Shown here one piece after another: positions 25,808 through 34,831 of a DNA stretch of 64,000 nucleotides. The first letter of the stretch is position 1. Each line of letters opens with the position of its first letter. A model generated the notes under the pieces. That model was not told the origin of the DNA. It did not search any database and saw only the letters and a program-made list of their open reading frames with translations. A program made the translations under genes and the position numbers. The stretch comes from JABCPE02 sp963530615 (GTDB lineage: Bacteria; Bacteroidota; Bacteroidia; Flavobacteriales; Weeksellaceae): contig CAUSDX010000008.1 of assembly GCA_963530615.1 (NCBI GenBank), forward strand, positions 1-64,000, read 5' to 3'.

Positions 25808-26509
25808 TTAGAAATAATTTCTCTTTCCAAAAATTGCTGTCCCTACTCTAATAATCGTTGCTCCCTCTTCTATTGCTATTTCTAAATCGCCACTCATTCC
25901 CATAGAGAGTTCTTTCATCTCTACATTAGGAATATTTCGAGAAATAATTTCTTGTTGAAGATTTTTCAATGTTCTGAAACATTTTCTTACCTCTTCTCCA
26001 TCTTCACTAAATATACCTATGGTCATAAGTCCTTTAATTTTAAGTCTATCTAACTTTGAAATTTTTTGTATAAAAGGAATAACATCTTGCGGGGAAATCC
26101 CAAATTTACTCTCTTCATGAGAAGTATTTACCTGTACCAAAACATCTACTTTTTTATCCTCATACTCTAGTCTTTGCTGAAGTTTTTCAGCCAAATCCCA
26201 ACGATCCAAACTCTGGATACACGAAACATCACATCGCAATACTTCTTTTATCTTATTAGTTTGCAAATGTCCTATAAAATGCTTTGTATGTTGAATACTT
26301 TTTAAATCTTCAAATTTATCTCTCAATTCCTGAACCTTATTCTCTCCTATAAGGTTCTCTCCCGTCTCTAAAGCCTCTTTTATCCCATCTGGAGATACAG
26401 TTTTTGTTGCCAATAAAAGTCTAACTTCTTCCGAATTTCTACCACATTTTTTACAAGCTTCATATATTCTATGCTTTATTTCTGCTATATTTCTTGCAAT
26501 ATCTTTCAT
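25808..26509 (-). CDS. PLP homeostasis protein (YggS/PLPBP family)
   Basis: A 233-residue single-domain alanine-racemase-fold protein. The PLP Lys is in RLLLATKTVSPDGIKEAL near residue 32. IGENKVQELRDKF, HFIGHLQTNKIKEVL, VQVNTSHEESKFGI, GLMTIGIF and LSMGMSGDLEIAIEEGATIIRVGTAIFG (seen in parts) are all family motifs. It buffers free pyridoxal phosphate in the cytoplasm and is not an enzyme. It lies between speA and dnaA on the same strand. Confidence 0.93.
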   Translation of the reverse strand: MKDIARNIAEIKHRIYEACKKCGRNSEEVRLLLATKTVSPDGIKEALETGENLIGENKVQELRDKFEDLKSIQHTKHFIGHLQTNKIKEVLRCDVSCIQSLDRWDLAEKLQQRLEYEDKKVDVLVQVNTSHEESKFGISPQDVIPFIQKISKLDRLKIKGLMTIGIFSEDGEEVRKCFRTLKNLQQEIISRNIPNVEMKELSMGMSGDLEIAIEEGATIIRVGTAIFGKRNYF

Positions 26510-26593
26510 TTTTCTTGTTTTTTACTAAAAAATAAGAAGGAACTTCTTAACTCCAAAATTAAAAAATTCCTCCTTCTAAAAAATACTTTTACT

Positions 26594-28054
26594 TTATGCA
26601 AATATCTTCTCTTTTAACTCCTTAATATATTTCTTTACATCTTTATCCATTTCTGAATAATCCTTTATCGTTTTATGAGCATGCATTACCGTAGTATGGT
26701 CTTTTCCCCCTGTCTCGTTACCTATCCTAGCATAAGTAGCAGAAGTATATTCTTTAGAAAAATACATTGCTAATTGCCTTGGTAACGCAATCTCTCTTTT
26801 TCTAGTTTTAGATAATAATTGCTCTTTTCTAATTCCAAAATAATCACAAACAACCTCTTGAATATGAGCTATATTAATAGTCTTTTTCTGGTTTGTTGCT
26901 ATTTTGTTAATCGTTTCCTTTAATAAATCAAGACTTAAATCTGACTTGTAAATCATAGAATGAGCTATAACAGAATTTATCACTCCTATCAACTCCCTTA
27001 CATTAGACTTCACCTCCGAAGCCAAAAAATCTATCATGTCCTCTGTAAGAACAATCCCATCTCTATTTAATTTATCTGAAATTATCTTCTTTCTCGTATC
27101 AAAATCAGGAGATTTTATTTCAGCTGATAGCCCCCATTTAAAACGGGAAATAATCCTCTCTTGAATATCCTGAACATCCACAGGTGCTTTATCCGATGTC
27201 AAAATAATCTGCTTTCCATTCTGATGAAGATGATCAAAAATATGGAAAAACATATCTTGTGTAGCCTCCTTACCTGAAAGAAACTGAATATCATCAATAA
27301 TCAAAACATCTACCATCTGATAAAAATTACCAAATTCAGACTTATTTTGAGATTTTGCTGCAGCAACGAATTGCTGAATAAACTTCTCAGAAGACAGATA
27401 AACCACTACTTTTTCTGGGAATTTTCTTTTTACTTCTAAACCTACTGAATGTGCCAAGTGAGTTTTTCCAACCCCTACTCCTCCATGTAAGAATAAAGGG
27501 TTGAAGGCAGTTTGCCCTGGTCTTGATGAAATTGCTTTCGCAGCTTTATATGCAAATCTATTGCTTTCACCTTCAATGAAATTATCAAAGGTCAAGACAG
27601 GATTAAGATTGGAATCTACTTCCACTCTATTAATACCAGGCATAGCAAAATGACTAACATTAGCTCCAGCATGTAAAGGAGGTCTCACTTTCTGAACTGG
27701 AACTTTTGGAGTTTGAATCTTTAGCGATGATTTCGGTTCTTTTGTTTTTTTATCTTGCTTAGAAATACCCGAAGAAGATACAGAATACCAAAGCTTCACT
27801 CCTTTGCCAATGTATCGTTTTAATGCAGCAGAAAGCAATGGCAAATAATTTTCTTCTATATATTCCTTGTAGAACTCACTCGGAACTACTAAAGTCAAAT
27901 TCCCATCTATTAAAGATAATGGATATACATTATTAAACAACAAATCAAAAGAATTTTCTAATTTTTTCAAATCAGAAGTTTCTTCTAATACCGATAAATT
28001 ATCCCTCATAAAAACGAGACAATTAGCCCATATCATCTTCAAATTTTCGTCCAT
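26594..28054 (-). CDS. dnaA: Chromosomal replication initiator protein DnaA
   Basis: A 486-residue AAA+ initiator. Domain I is at residues 1-90, a linker lies at 110-150, and the ATPase shows Walker A LHGGVGVGKTHLAHSVG (near residue 196), Walker B VLIIDDIQFLSGKE and sensor II region. The C-terminal helix-turn-helix carries the DnaA signature GNETGGKDHTTVMHAHKTI. The length is normal. I saw no cluster of TTATCCACA boxes on either side, so this is not evidently the replication origin. The 156-base upstream region shared with the thioesterase gene holds promoter-like elements. Confidence 0.96.
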   Translation of the reverse strand: MDENLKMIWANCLVFMRDNLSVLEETSDLKKLENSFDLLFNNVYPLSLIDGNLTLVVPSEFYKEYIEENYLPLLSAALKRYIGKGVKLWYSVSSSGISKQDKKTKEPKSSLKIQTPKVPVQKVRPPLHAGANVSHFAMPGINRVEVDSNLNPVLTFDNFIEGESNRFAYKAAKAISSRPGQTAFNPLFLHGGVGVGKTHLAHSVGLEVKRKFPEKVVVYLSSEKFIQQFVAAAKSQNKSEFGNFYQMVDVLIIDDIQFLSGKEATQDMFFHIFDHLHQNGKQIILTSDKAPVDVQDIQERIISRFKWGLSAEIKSPDFDTRKKIISDKLNRDGIVLTEDMIDFLASEVKSNVRELIGVINSVIAHSMIYKSDLSLDLLKETINKIATNQKKTINIAHIQEVVCDYFGIRKEQLLSKTRKREIALPRQLAMYFSKEYTSATYARIGNETGGKDHTTVMHAHKTIKDYSEMDKDVKKYIKELKEKIFA

Positions 28055-28156
28055 TCTGCTGTATTTGCTGATTAAAAAATTAAGTAAAAATACTTTGGCA
28101 AGAGACCAAATTCTGTCTCCGCAAATATGAGAATTTTAATTTTCAAAAAAAAATTT

Positions 28157-28187
28157 TTGCTCTATTGAATATTAAAAAATATATTTG
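28157..28187 (+). promoter_or_regulatory. Promoter of the thioesterase gene, TTG-N20-TATATTTG
   Basis: TTG at 28157-28159 and TATATTTG at 28180-28187 are 20 bases apart, and the ATG is at 28211. Confidence 0.55.
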
Positions 28188-28210
28188 TATACATTAAAAT
28201 ACATTTCATT

Positions 28211-28621
28211 ATGATACACAGAATACACACATTACGAGTGCGTTATGGAGAAACAGACCCTATGAAATATGTTTATTATGGGAATTATGCAGAGTATTTA
28301 GAAGTTGCAAGAGTAGAACTTTTCCGTAGCATAGGAATTTCCTACGATGAAATAGAAAAAAAAGGAATATGGCTCCCCGTATCTGAATACCATATAAAAT
28401 ACATTAAACCTGCAAAATACGATGATTTATTACAAATTCATACTAAAATCATTAAAAAACCAACTGTAAAAATAGAGTTTGAATATACAATTTTTAATGA
28501 ACAAAATGAAAAATTAACAGAAGCATCTACCACTCTATTTTTCTTAAACGCGGAAACACAAAAAATTAGTCGTTGTCCTAAATTTCTTTTAGAGCTTATT
28601 GATAAGCATTGGCAAGAATAA
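28211..28621 (+). CDS. YbgC/FadM-type acyl-CoA thioesterase
   Basis: A 136-residue hotdog-fold protein. RVRYGETDPMKYVYYGNYAEYLEVARVE (in parts: RVRYGETDPMKYVYYGNY, AEYLEVARVELFR) carries the catalytic Asp of the 4-hydroxybenzoyl-CoA thioesterase group near residue 16. It hydrolyses acyl-CoA or acyl-ACP in the cytoplasm; the natural substrate is not known. It is divergent from dnaA. Confidence 0.87.
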   Translation: MIHRIHTLRVRYGETDPMKYVYYGNYAEYLEVARVELFRSIGISYDEIEKKGIWLPVSEYHIKYIKPAKYDDLLQIHTKIIKKPTVKIEFEYTIFNEQNEKLTEASTTLFFLNAETQKISRCPKFLLELIDKHWQE

Positions 28622-28696
28622 AACTAAAATTATTTCTCTATATTACCAAATTTATTTAACTTTGTGACCTTATTTTTATTTTATTTTATTTTATAA

Positions 28697-29353
28697 ATGG
28701 ATTTTTTTATTGATACGGCTAATTTAGCACAAATAGAAGAAGCTCAGAATCTTGGAATTTTAGATGGTGTTACAACAAACCCTTCCCTTATGGCAAAGGA
28801 AGGAATAAAAGGGAAAGAGGCCATTTTACAGCATTACAATACTATCTGTAACATCACAAATGGAGATGTAAGTGCAGAAGTTCTTTCTGTAAATTATGAA
28901 GAAATGATAAAAGAGGGGGAAGAATTAGCCGCTCTACATGAGAGAATTGTAGTAAAAATCCCCATGACCCAAGATGGTATAAAAGCCATAAAATATTTTT
29001 CTAATAAAGGAATAAAAACCAACTGTACCCTAATTTTTTCAGCTGGACAAGCGTTACTTGCAGCCAAAGCTGGGGCAACTTATGTATCTCCATTCTTGGG
29101 AAGGCTTGATGATATTTCTACCAATAGTTTCCAGTTAATAGAAGATATTAGAACCATTTACGATAATTATTTCTTCAATACAAAAATATTAGCTGCATCT
29201 ATCAGAAATCCGATGCATATCGTTAATTGTGCTAAAATTGGTGCTGATGTAATTACTTCTCCTCTATCTTCTATTTTAGGACTACTCAAACATCCTTTAA
29301 CAGATACAGGACTTTCTCAATTTATTGCTGATGCTGAAAAAATGAACCAATAA
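28697..29353 (+). CDS. Transaldolase-family fructose-6-phosphate aldolase
   Basis: A 218-residue single-domain TIM barrel of the short transaldolase family. FIDTANLAQIEEAQNLGILDGVTTNPSLMAKEG is the N-terminal signature (seen as DTANLAQIEEA and DGVTTNPSLMA). The Schiff-base Lys is in IVVKIPMTQDGIKAI near residue 86, and ATYVSPFLGRLDD follows. This short class includes both transaldolase (TalC) and fructose-6-phosphate aldolase. The sequence alone does not choose; in a flavobacterium it is likely the working transaldolase of the pentose phosphate pathway. It ends eight bases from a convergent gene. Confidence 0.87.
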   Translation: MDFFIDTANLAQIEEAQNLGILDGVTTNPSLMAKEGIKGKEAILQHYNTICNITNGDVSAEVLSVNYEEMIKEGEELAALHERIVVKIPMTQDGIKAIKYFSNKGIKTNCTLIFSAGQALLAAKAGATYVSPFLGRLDDISTNSFQLIEDIRTIYDNYFFNTKILAASIRNPMHIVNCAKIGADVITSPLSSILGLLKHPLTDTGLSQFIADAEKMNQ

Positions 29354-29361
29354 AATTTAAC

Positions 29362-30663
29362 TTATTTTAAGTATAATTTCATTTTTGCCACTTCTTCGGG
29401 GGTGGCTTTTATTTTCTTAAAAATTTCTTTCTCTTCAGGATAAGTAATCCTAAAAAATATAATTTTATCTCCGTATCTTCTAAAATACGGATGATTTTTT
29501 AGAAAATCCTCGGGAGCATCTTTTAAGGAGTATTTTTGAATTTTAGAAGTGTCTAAATTCGTAATTTCCACCAGCTTTTTAGCTAAATCTTGAGAAATAT
29601 TATAAGTTTCTAAAATCTGTTTTTTATCAACAAAACCACCTAATTTCTTTCTAAATCCTAAAAAACTTGCTGCCGATTTTTCATCAAAACCAAACTCTAT
29701 CAATTGCTTAAATGTAATCTGATTCACATCTATTTTAGAAAAATCTATTTTCTGAACCTCTTTCAATTTTGGTAATTCTTCAGTAATACTTTTCTGCTCC
29801 TGCTCTTTAATTTTTATCCAAGGTTTTAATTCTAAAAATTTATCTACCGATATTACAAAACACTTCTGTATATCTTCTAAATTTTTGAAAGAACCTCTTA
29901 AATTTCTCTCCTTATAATTGAGGATTACTTGAGCTTGTTTCTCTGAAAAACCCAAATTTTTCCAACCTTCTAAATCTAATACATTAGGATCAAAATAATT
30001 ATATTTAATTTTATTAGATACCAAACTCTCTTTCTTTTCTTCTTTTTCTGGCAAAATCAAGTAAGGAGCTAAACGAAGATAATCTTCATCGCTAATAATA
30101 AAACACTCCTTAAATTTTTCTTTGCTTCTAAAACTACCTCCTAAATAATTTTTATACTTGATGATAGCAACTGCTTGTTTTTCAGAATAACCCAATTTTA
30201 CCCAATCTTTTTCGGTATAAAAATCTGGATTAAATTTTCCAAAAATATTTAATTCTCTCTTTCTAAAAGTATTCTTTTGAAATTCATTTTTTGCTTTTGG
30301 CAACAAAATAAAAGGTTCTAATTCCGCAAATTTTTCAGAAGAAATAGCATAACATTTCGCCAATTGCTCTTTAGAAATAAATCTCCCACCAACTATATCT
30401 TTATACTTTAAAATGATTTTCACTTGCCTTTCAGAAAAACCTAATTTTTGCCACTCCTCAGCCGATAAATCATTCGGATTAAATTCTGATAATACTATAT
30501 TTTGTTGCTCCGTTTTATCTACAATATCCACTAAAACAGGCTTTTCTTCTTTTTGATTTTTTAGATAATAAATCCCAAGATGTACCAATAATATTATCAA
30601 TCCCAAAATCCCTAGACCAATAAACTGGTTTCTCTTCATCTGAAAAGGAAGTCTTGCTTTCAT
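29362..30663 (-). CDS. Membrane-anchored protein with four helix-hairpin-helix repeats
   Basis: A 433-residue protein with one N-terminal membrane segment (FIGLGILGLIILLVHLGIYYL). Four repeats of about 80-90 residues follow, each with a W/Q-KLGFSE or GYSEKQ helix, a YK, a LGGSF or VGGRF hairpin, then a SKEQ/AKCYAIS helix. They start near residues 55, 145, 225 and 310. This is the ComEA-type DNA-binding HHH motif. It resembles the flavobacterial helix-hairpin-helix proteins, but with more repeats than the two or three I would expect. A periplasmic DNA-binding role is plausible; competence was not tested. It is last in the polA-to-HHH minus-strand cluster. Confidence 0.75.
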   Translation of the reverse strand: MKARLPFQMKRNQFIGLGILGLIILLVHLGIYYLKNQKEEKPVLVDIVDKTEQQNIVLSEFNPNDLSAEEWQKLGFSERQVKIILKYKDIVGGRFISKEQLAKCYAISSEKFAELEPFILLPKAKNEFQKNTFRKRELNIFGKFNPDFYTEKDWVKLGYSEKQAVAIIKYKNYLGGSFRSKEKFKECFIISDEDYLRLAPYLILPEKEEKKESLVSNKIKYNYFDPNVLDLEGWKNLGFSEKQAQVILNYKERNLRGSFKNLEDIQKCFVISVDKFLELKPWIKIKEQEQKSITEELPKLKEVQKIDFSKIDVNQITFKQLIEFGFDEKSAASFLGFRKKLGGFVDKKQILETYNISQDLAKKLVEITNLDTSKIQKYSLKDAPEDFLKNHPYFRRYGDKIIFFRITYPEEKEIFKKIKATPEEVAKMKLYLK

Positions 30664-30697
30664 TAAAATTATATTTTAGAAATTGTTATACTCTCTA

Positions 30698-33511
30698 TTA
30701 TTTTTTATTTTTTCTAATCACTCTCATGATTTTATCTACATTTATTCCCAAAGAAAATCTTATTCGCTTAGCATATTTTTCTTGAGATGGTTCAAATCCC
30801 AAATAAGATTGCAACGGAAAATAAATACTCAATATACTTGGTAATATTTCCAATCTCACTCCACTATCCCAAATAAACTTACCTGAAGTTTCTCTATTTT
30901 TATACCAACCAAAATCTCCATATAAATGAAATACTTTCCAAAGTGGAACATCTGCATTAAAAGCCATTACCCACTGGTTTGCTCTATTTCTGACATGAGA
31001 CTTGAACCCTGCTTCTGCCAAAATAAATTCTTGGGAAAAAAGTCCTGTTACAGCACTTTGTCCTAGTAATGAATGGTCAAAAACATAATCATTAATTCTT
31101 GAAATTCCGTAATCAAATATATTATTTCTGACCTTATTCCTTAAAAACCAACCACCAAAAAATCTCAAATGAGCTTCTCTTTGTGGTGCAAATTCCCAAT
31201 GATAAATACCCTCCAATGAAATTTTCTGAAAATCCTTCATCAATTGATAATCAGTAGTAACATTATACTCATGAATAGGATGTGTCTTCTTCCAATTAAA
31301 ACTAATATTCCATAATCCATATTTAGCATAATTTCCTGTCTCTTCCTCACTTGAGACATCTCTATGAATACGCACATACGAAAAGTTTATTTTCTTTCCG
31401 TACATACTTCGTGGATTTTGTTCTCTCAAATATAAAGAAGAAAAAAATGCCATTTTTCGGTAAGTTAAATTATAATTATAATGAAAATAAGCCCCCGATG
31501 CTCCTAAAATTAATTTTCTAAAAAAAGTATCTTTCGGTTGAATTTTATATATTATCTCTGTAGCACCCATTGGTTTCCGTTCTCCAATACTCATGTATGG
31601 CGTAATGATATAAGTAAAAGGGCGAGAAATTAAACTACGATTACTAAAACTAACTCCTACTAAAACATCATCATAGACATTATACCGAACATCAGGTCTT
31701 ATATATATCTCATTAAATTCTGGATTAGGAAGATCTGTTAATAATTTAAATTTAATTTTTTTATAAAATCCAAACCATCGTTTTTGTAAAAAATTATTGC
31801 GATAATTAATCTCAGGAAAACTAAAATTAGGATTCAATGTAAGTTTTTTAGGGTGAGCTAATTTTAACTGGTACACATTTTCTGACTTATCTTTCTGTGT
31901 ATTTAGCCAAATATTTTGTACCCTACTTTCCTCGTCTTCTACAGCCAAATGAAACGGAATATTTAACGGAGTATTTTTAGAAATTTTAATTTCATAATGC
32001 TCATTATCGATATGATGCATTGACTTTAAACGAAAATCCACACGCTGTTTTTCTTTCACATACTCTCGAATAAAAATAGAAGACTCTCCAAAATACTTCT
32101 CTAATTTCCCTAAAAAATCATCTCCTTTTATCTCCTTTCCATGATGCTCTAATATACAATCTTTTAAGAATTTTTCAAACTTTGCTCGCCCCTCTTTCTC
32201 AGCAATAAAATCTAATAATGCCCCCATTTTAAACTGACTAATAGACACTTGGTTATCAGTTTCTAATTCATCAAATTTAGTTCCTATCGCTTGATCCGTA
32301 TTTTCATTCATCGCATGGAGATACGCCGCTCCATAACGATGAATCAATTTTATATTAGAAACATTCATCCAACGAAGCGGTCTCATTCCTAAAATTTTCC
32401 AATCTAAACCATCTCCAATAAGTAAGCGTTCTTGATAAAAACTCCTCAAATACTGTATTTCAAAATAAGTCTTCAAACCATTTTTCAACCAATGATATTT
32501 ACTTTTATCCGTTCTAAAAGCCTCCTCCAAAACTTCCTGTGAAAGAATACTAAAATAATCTAAATCTATCTTTTCGGAATCCGTAAAAAGCTTTAATTTA
32601 TGATCTTTAAAAAGTTTAATATCTTCATCACCTAAAAAACGATCTTTTCTATATCGTTTTTCACCCAATACTATCTTCTGAGGAAGCCACCCCAATCTAT
32701 CATAAATAAATTTCAAATGAAGAGGCAAATAAAACTCAATATTAGCCCAATCATCATTTGTTACAGGATAAGTAAATTCTACATCCACTAAAAAATCATC
32801 TATAATAATAGGCAAATTTCTGGAAGAAAATAACGATGCATAGATCTCCAAATCCGTATTTAAATTTCCTTCAAGTTTAGAATAATCTTGTTTTTGCGGC
32901 AAGTTACTTTGTACAAAATAACCTTTTGGCACAATAAAATCTACCTTCCAATAACTATGTATATTCTGAGTTTCTTCTAAATCTAAAAAATATTTTGGAG
33001 ACTGAACTTCATCTTCAAATGAATCAGGAACAATGAAAAAATACTTGAACTGCAAGTCATCCTTACCATACCCATATCCTGTGATTTTCTTATCGGGTAA
33101 AGTGATTTGATAAGTCAAATAAATCTCCTTTCTCTCCCCTTTTTTCAGAGAAATCGGTAAATAAATATTTTCTTTACTTTCATTTATTTCATCAAAATAA
33201 CCTTTATTATCACTTATTTTTAAGGCAGATATTTTTCCCAACTGCTCCTCTTTTGCAAAGTGCATATGTGTCCATCCATCTTCCAGTTTTCTTTTGGCCA
33301 ATGGTGTTTTTTTATTTTGATATGCAGCTCCCCAGTTTAATAATTTAATTTGCTCTAAATCTTGATTTTGAAGATTATAATAAATAATTTTTTGCTGTAC
33401 ATTAATTTGTCTTTTACCATTCCATTCCGCTGAAATGAAAATACTATCTCTTTGAGCATTTAATCTAAACGCTCCTATGATTATAATAAAAAACAAAAAA
33501 GCACTTCGCAT
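30698..33511 (-). CDS. M1-like pseudo-peptidase with a predicted outer-membrane barrel
   Basis: A 937-residue exported protein with a signal peptide (FLFFIIIIGAFRLNAQ). Residues about 20-480 follow the layout of M1 (gluzincin) peptidases of Bacteroidota: a beta-rich domain, then SQEVLEEAFRTDKSKYHWLKNGLKTYFEIQYLRSF. At the place of the zinc motif HExxH-18-E this reads VLEEAF, and I find no HExxH anywhere. The C-terminal 330 residues contain long runs of amphipathic strands ending in KIMRVIRKNKK-like sequence, consistent with a membrane barrel. It is kept in many flavobacteria as a 'metalloprotease', but catalysis by zinc looks lost. The role is not known. Confidence 0.65.
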   Translation of the reverse strand: MRSAFLFFIIIIGAFRLNAQRDSIFISAEWNGKRQINVQQKIIYYNLQNQDLEQIKLLNWGAAYQNKKTPLAKRKLEDGWTHMHFAKEEQLGKISALKISDNKGYFDEINESKENIYLPISLKKGERKEIYLTYQITLPDKKITGYGYGKDDLQFKYFFIVPDSFEDEVQSPKYFLDLEETQNIHSYWKVDFIVPKGYFVQSNLPQKQDYSKLEGNLNTDLEIYASLFSSRNLPIIIDDFLVDVEFTYPVTNDDWANIEFYLPLHLKFIYDRLGWLPQKIVLGEKRYRKDRFLGDEDIKLFKDHKLKLFTDSEKIDLDYFSILSQEVLEEAFRTDKSKYHWLKNGLKTYFEIQYLRSFYQERLLIGDGLDWKILGMRPLRWMNVSNIKLIHRYGAAYLHAMNENTDQAIGTKFDELETDNQVSISQFKMGALLDFIAEKEGRAKFEKFLKDCILEHHGKEIKGDDFLGKLEKYFGESSIFIREYVKEKQRVDFRLKSMHHIDNEHYEIKISKNTPLNIPFHLAVEDEESRVQNIWLNTQKDKSENVYQLKLAHPKKLTLNPNFSFPEINYRNNFLQKRWFGFYKKIKFKLLTDLPNPEFNEIYIRPDVRYNVYDDVLVGVSFSNRSLISRPFTYIITPYMSIGERKPMGATEIIYKIQPKDTFFRKLILGASGAYFHYNYNLTYRKMAFFSSLYLREQNPRSMYGKKINFSYVRIHRDVSSEEETGNYAKYGLWNISFNWKKTHPIHEYNVTTDYQLMKDFQKISLEGIYHWEFAPQREAHLRFFGGWFLRNKVRNNIFDYGISRINDYVFDHSLLGQSAVTGLFSQEFILAEAGFKSHVRNRANQWVMAFNADVPLWKVFHLYGDFGWYKNRETSGKFIWDSGVRLEILPSILSIYFPLQSYLGFEPSQEKYAKRIRFSLGINVDKIMRVIRKNKK

Positions 33512-33513
33512 TC

Positions 33514-34815
33514 TTAATTTCTTTTTTTATTTCCTTGAAATACAATGGAAATAATTGCAAAAACAAGCAAAAAATAAATATACCAAGTATTCTTTATCAT
33601 TTCAAAATAATCCACCTGATTCCCACTAAGCTCCATTAGTACTAAAATCTGAGCTCCATAAGGAATCAATCCTTGCACAATGCATGAAAAAATATCCAGA
33701 ATAGATGCTGATAACTTAAGATTAAGTTTATGATCATCCGAAATTTTTTTCGCTACCTTTCCTGTTAAAATAATCGCTATCGTGTTATTGGCTATAGCTG
33801 CATCTGATAAGGACACCAATGATGCAATTCCTAAATAAGCTGATTTTTGTCCTTTAGCAAAGGTTTTTATTTTGCTTAATAATAAATCAATTCCGCCCAG
33901 TTTTTCCACAATCCCCGAAATTCCTCCCGTAAAAATCGCCAAAACGAATACATCATTCATTCCTAAAAAGCCATCATAAATTTTCTTTGAAAAATCTAAC
34001 CAAGATAATGAAGATTCAAAAATTCCTACCAACCCACTCGATAAAATCCCGAAAATTAAAACCGAAAAAACATTCACTCCCAGCATTGCCAAAAGAATAA
34101 CCAACAAATACGGAAATATTAATATCATGGAAGTTTCGCCAATTTCTTGATAATTTGCAGATATTGTATTGGTATTACTTCCTAAATAAATAAAAACTAT
34201 TGCCGACAATAAAAAGGCAGGAAATGCAATCTTAATATTTTCCTTGAATTTATCTTTCATCTCACATCCCATAGTTTGAGTAGCAGCAATTGTAGTATCT
34301 GAAATAAAGGATAAATTATCTCCAAACATTGCTCCACAAAGTAAAGCCGCACCTACCATATTCACATCTATCCCAAAAGAATTGGCTAATCCAAAAGCAA
34401 TAGGAGAAAGCGAAACGATTGTCCCCACAGATGTCCCAGAAGAAGCTGATAAAAACGATGCTATTAAAAATACTCCCACCAAAATATACTCTGCAGAAAG
34501 ATATTTTATGCCTAAATTAACAATCGCTTCTACACTCCCAATAGATTTAGAAACCGTAGCAAAAGCTCCTGCTAATAAGTAAATAACACCCATCGTCAAA
34601 ATATTCTTATCTCCACAACCCATTAAAAAATATTCTATTTTCTTCTTAAAAGTAGATTTAGGGAGTAAAAAAGCAACCAATACACCACATAATGCCGCTA
34701 CAGGTGCTGGAAAAGCATAAAAATCTCCCAATGCAATTCCACTTCCTAAAAATACAATAATAAATACTAAAAAAGGCAACAGAGCTATTGCCGATGTTTT
34801 TTTATAATCGTTCAT
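33514..34815 (-). CDS. NhaC-family Na+/H+ antiporter
   Basis: A 433-residue inner-membrane protein with about twelve membrane segments. The family pattern is visible in FLSASSGTSVGTIVSLSPIAFGLA, GAALLCGAMFGDNLSFISDTTIAATQ and the C-terminal LSDAAIANNTIAIILTGKVA, which hold the polar residues of the transport core (seen in parts). Members exchange sodium or other cations/amines for protons. The substrate is not fixed by sequence. It starts 17 bases after a glycosyltransferase-like gene and ends three bases before the pseudo-peptidase start codon. Confidence 0.82.
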   Translation of the reverse strand: MNDYKKTSAIALLPFLVFIIVFLGSGIALGDFYAFPAPVAALCGVLVAFLLPKSTFKKKIEYFLMGCGDKNILTMGVIYLLAGAFATVSKSIGSVEAIVNLGIKYLSAEYILVGVFLIASFLSASSGTSVGTIVSLSPIAFGLANSFGIDVNMVGAALLCGAMFGDNLSFISDTTIAATQTMGCEMKDKFKENIKIAFPAFLLSAIVFIYLGSNTNTISANYQEIGETSMILIFPYLLVILLAMLGVNVFSVLIFGILSSGLVGIFESSLSWLDFSKKIYDGFLGMNDVFVLAIFTGGISGIVEKLGGIDLLLSKIKTFAKGQKSAYLGIASLVSLSDAAIANNTIAIILTGKVAKKISDDHKLNLKLSASILDIFSCIVQGLIPYGAQILVLMELSGNQVDYFEMIKNTWYIYFLLVFAIISIVFQGNKKRN

Positions 34816-34831
34816 TTTGTTTTTAAGTTTT

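Noticed and set aside
28055..28210. Possible replication origin next to dnaA
   Set aside because: No TTATCCACA-type DnaA boxes or AT-rich unwinding element with repeats were visible; only promoters were supported.
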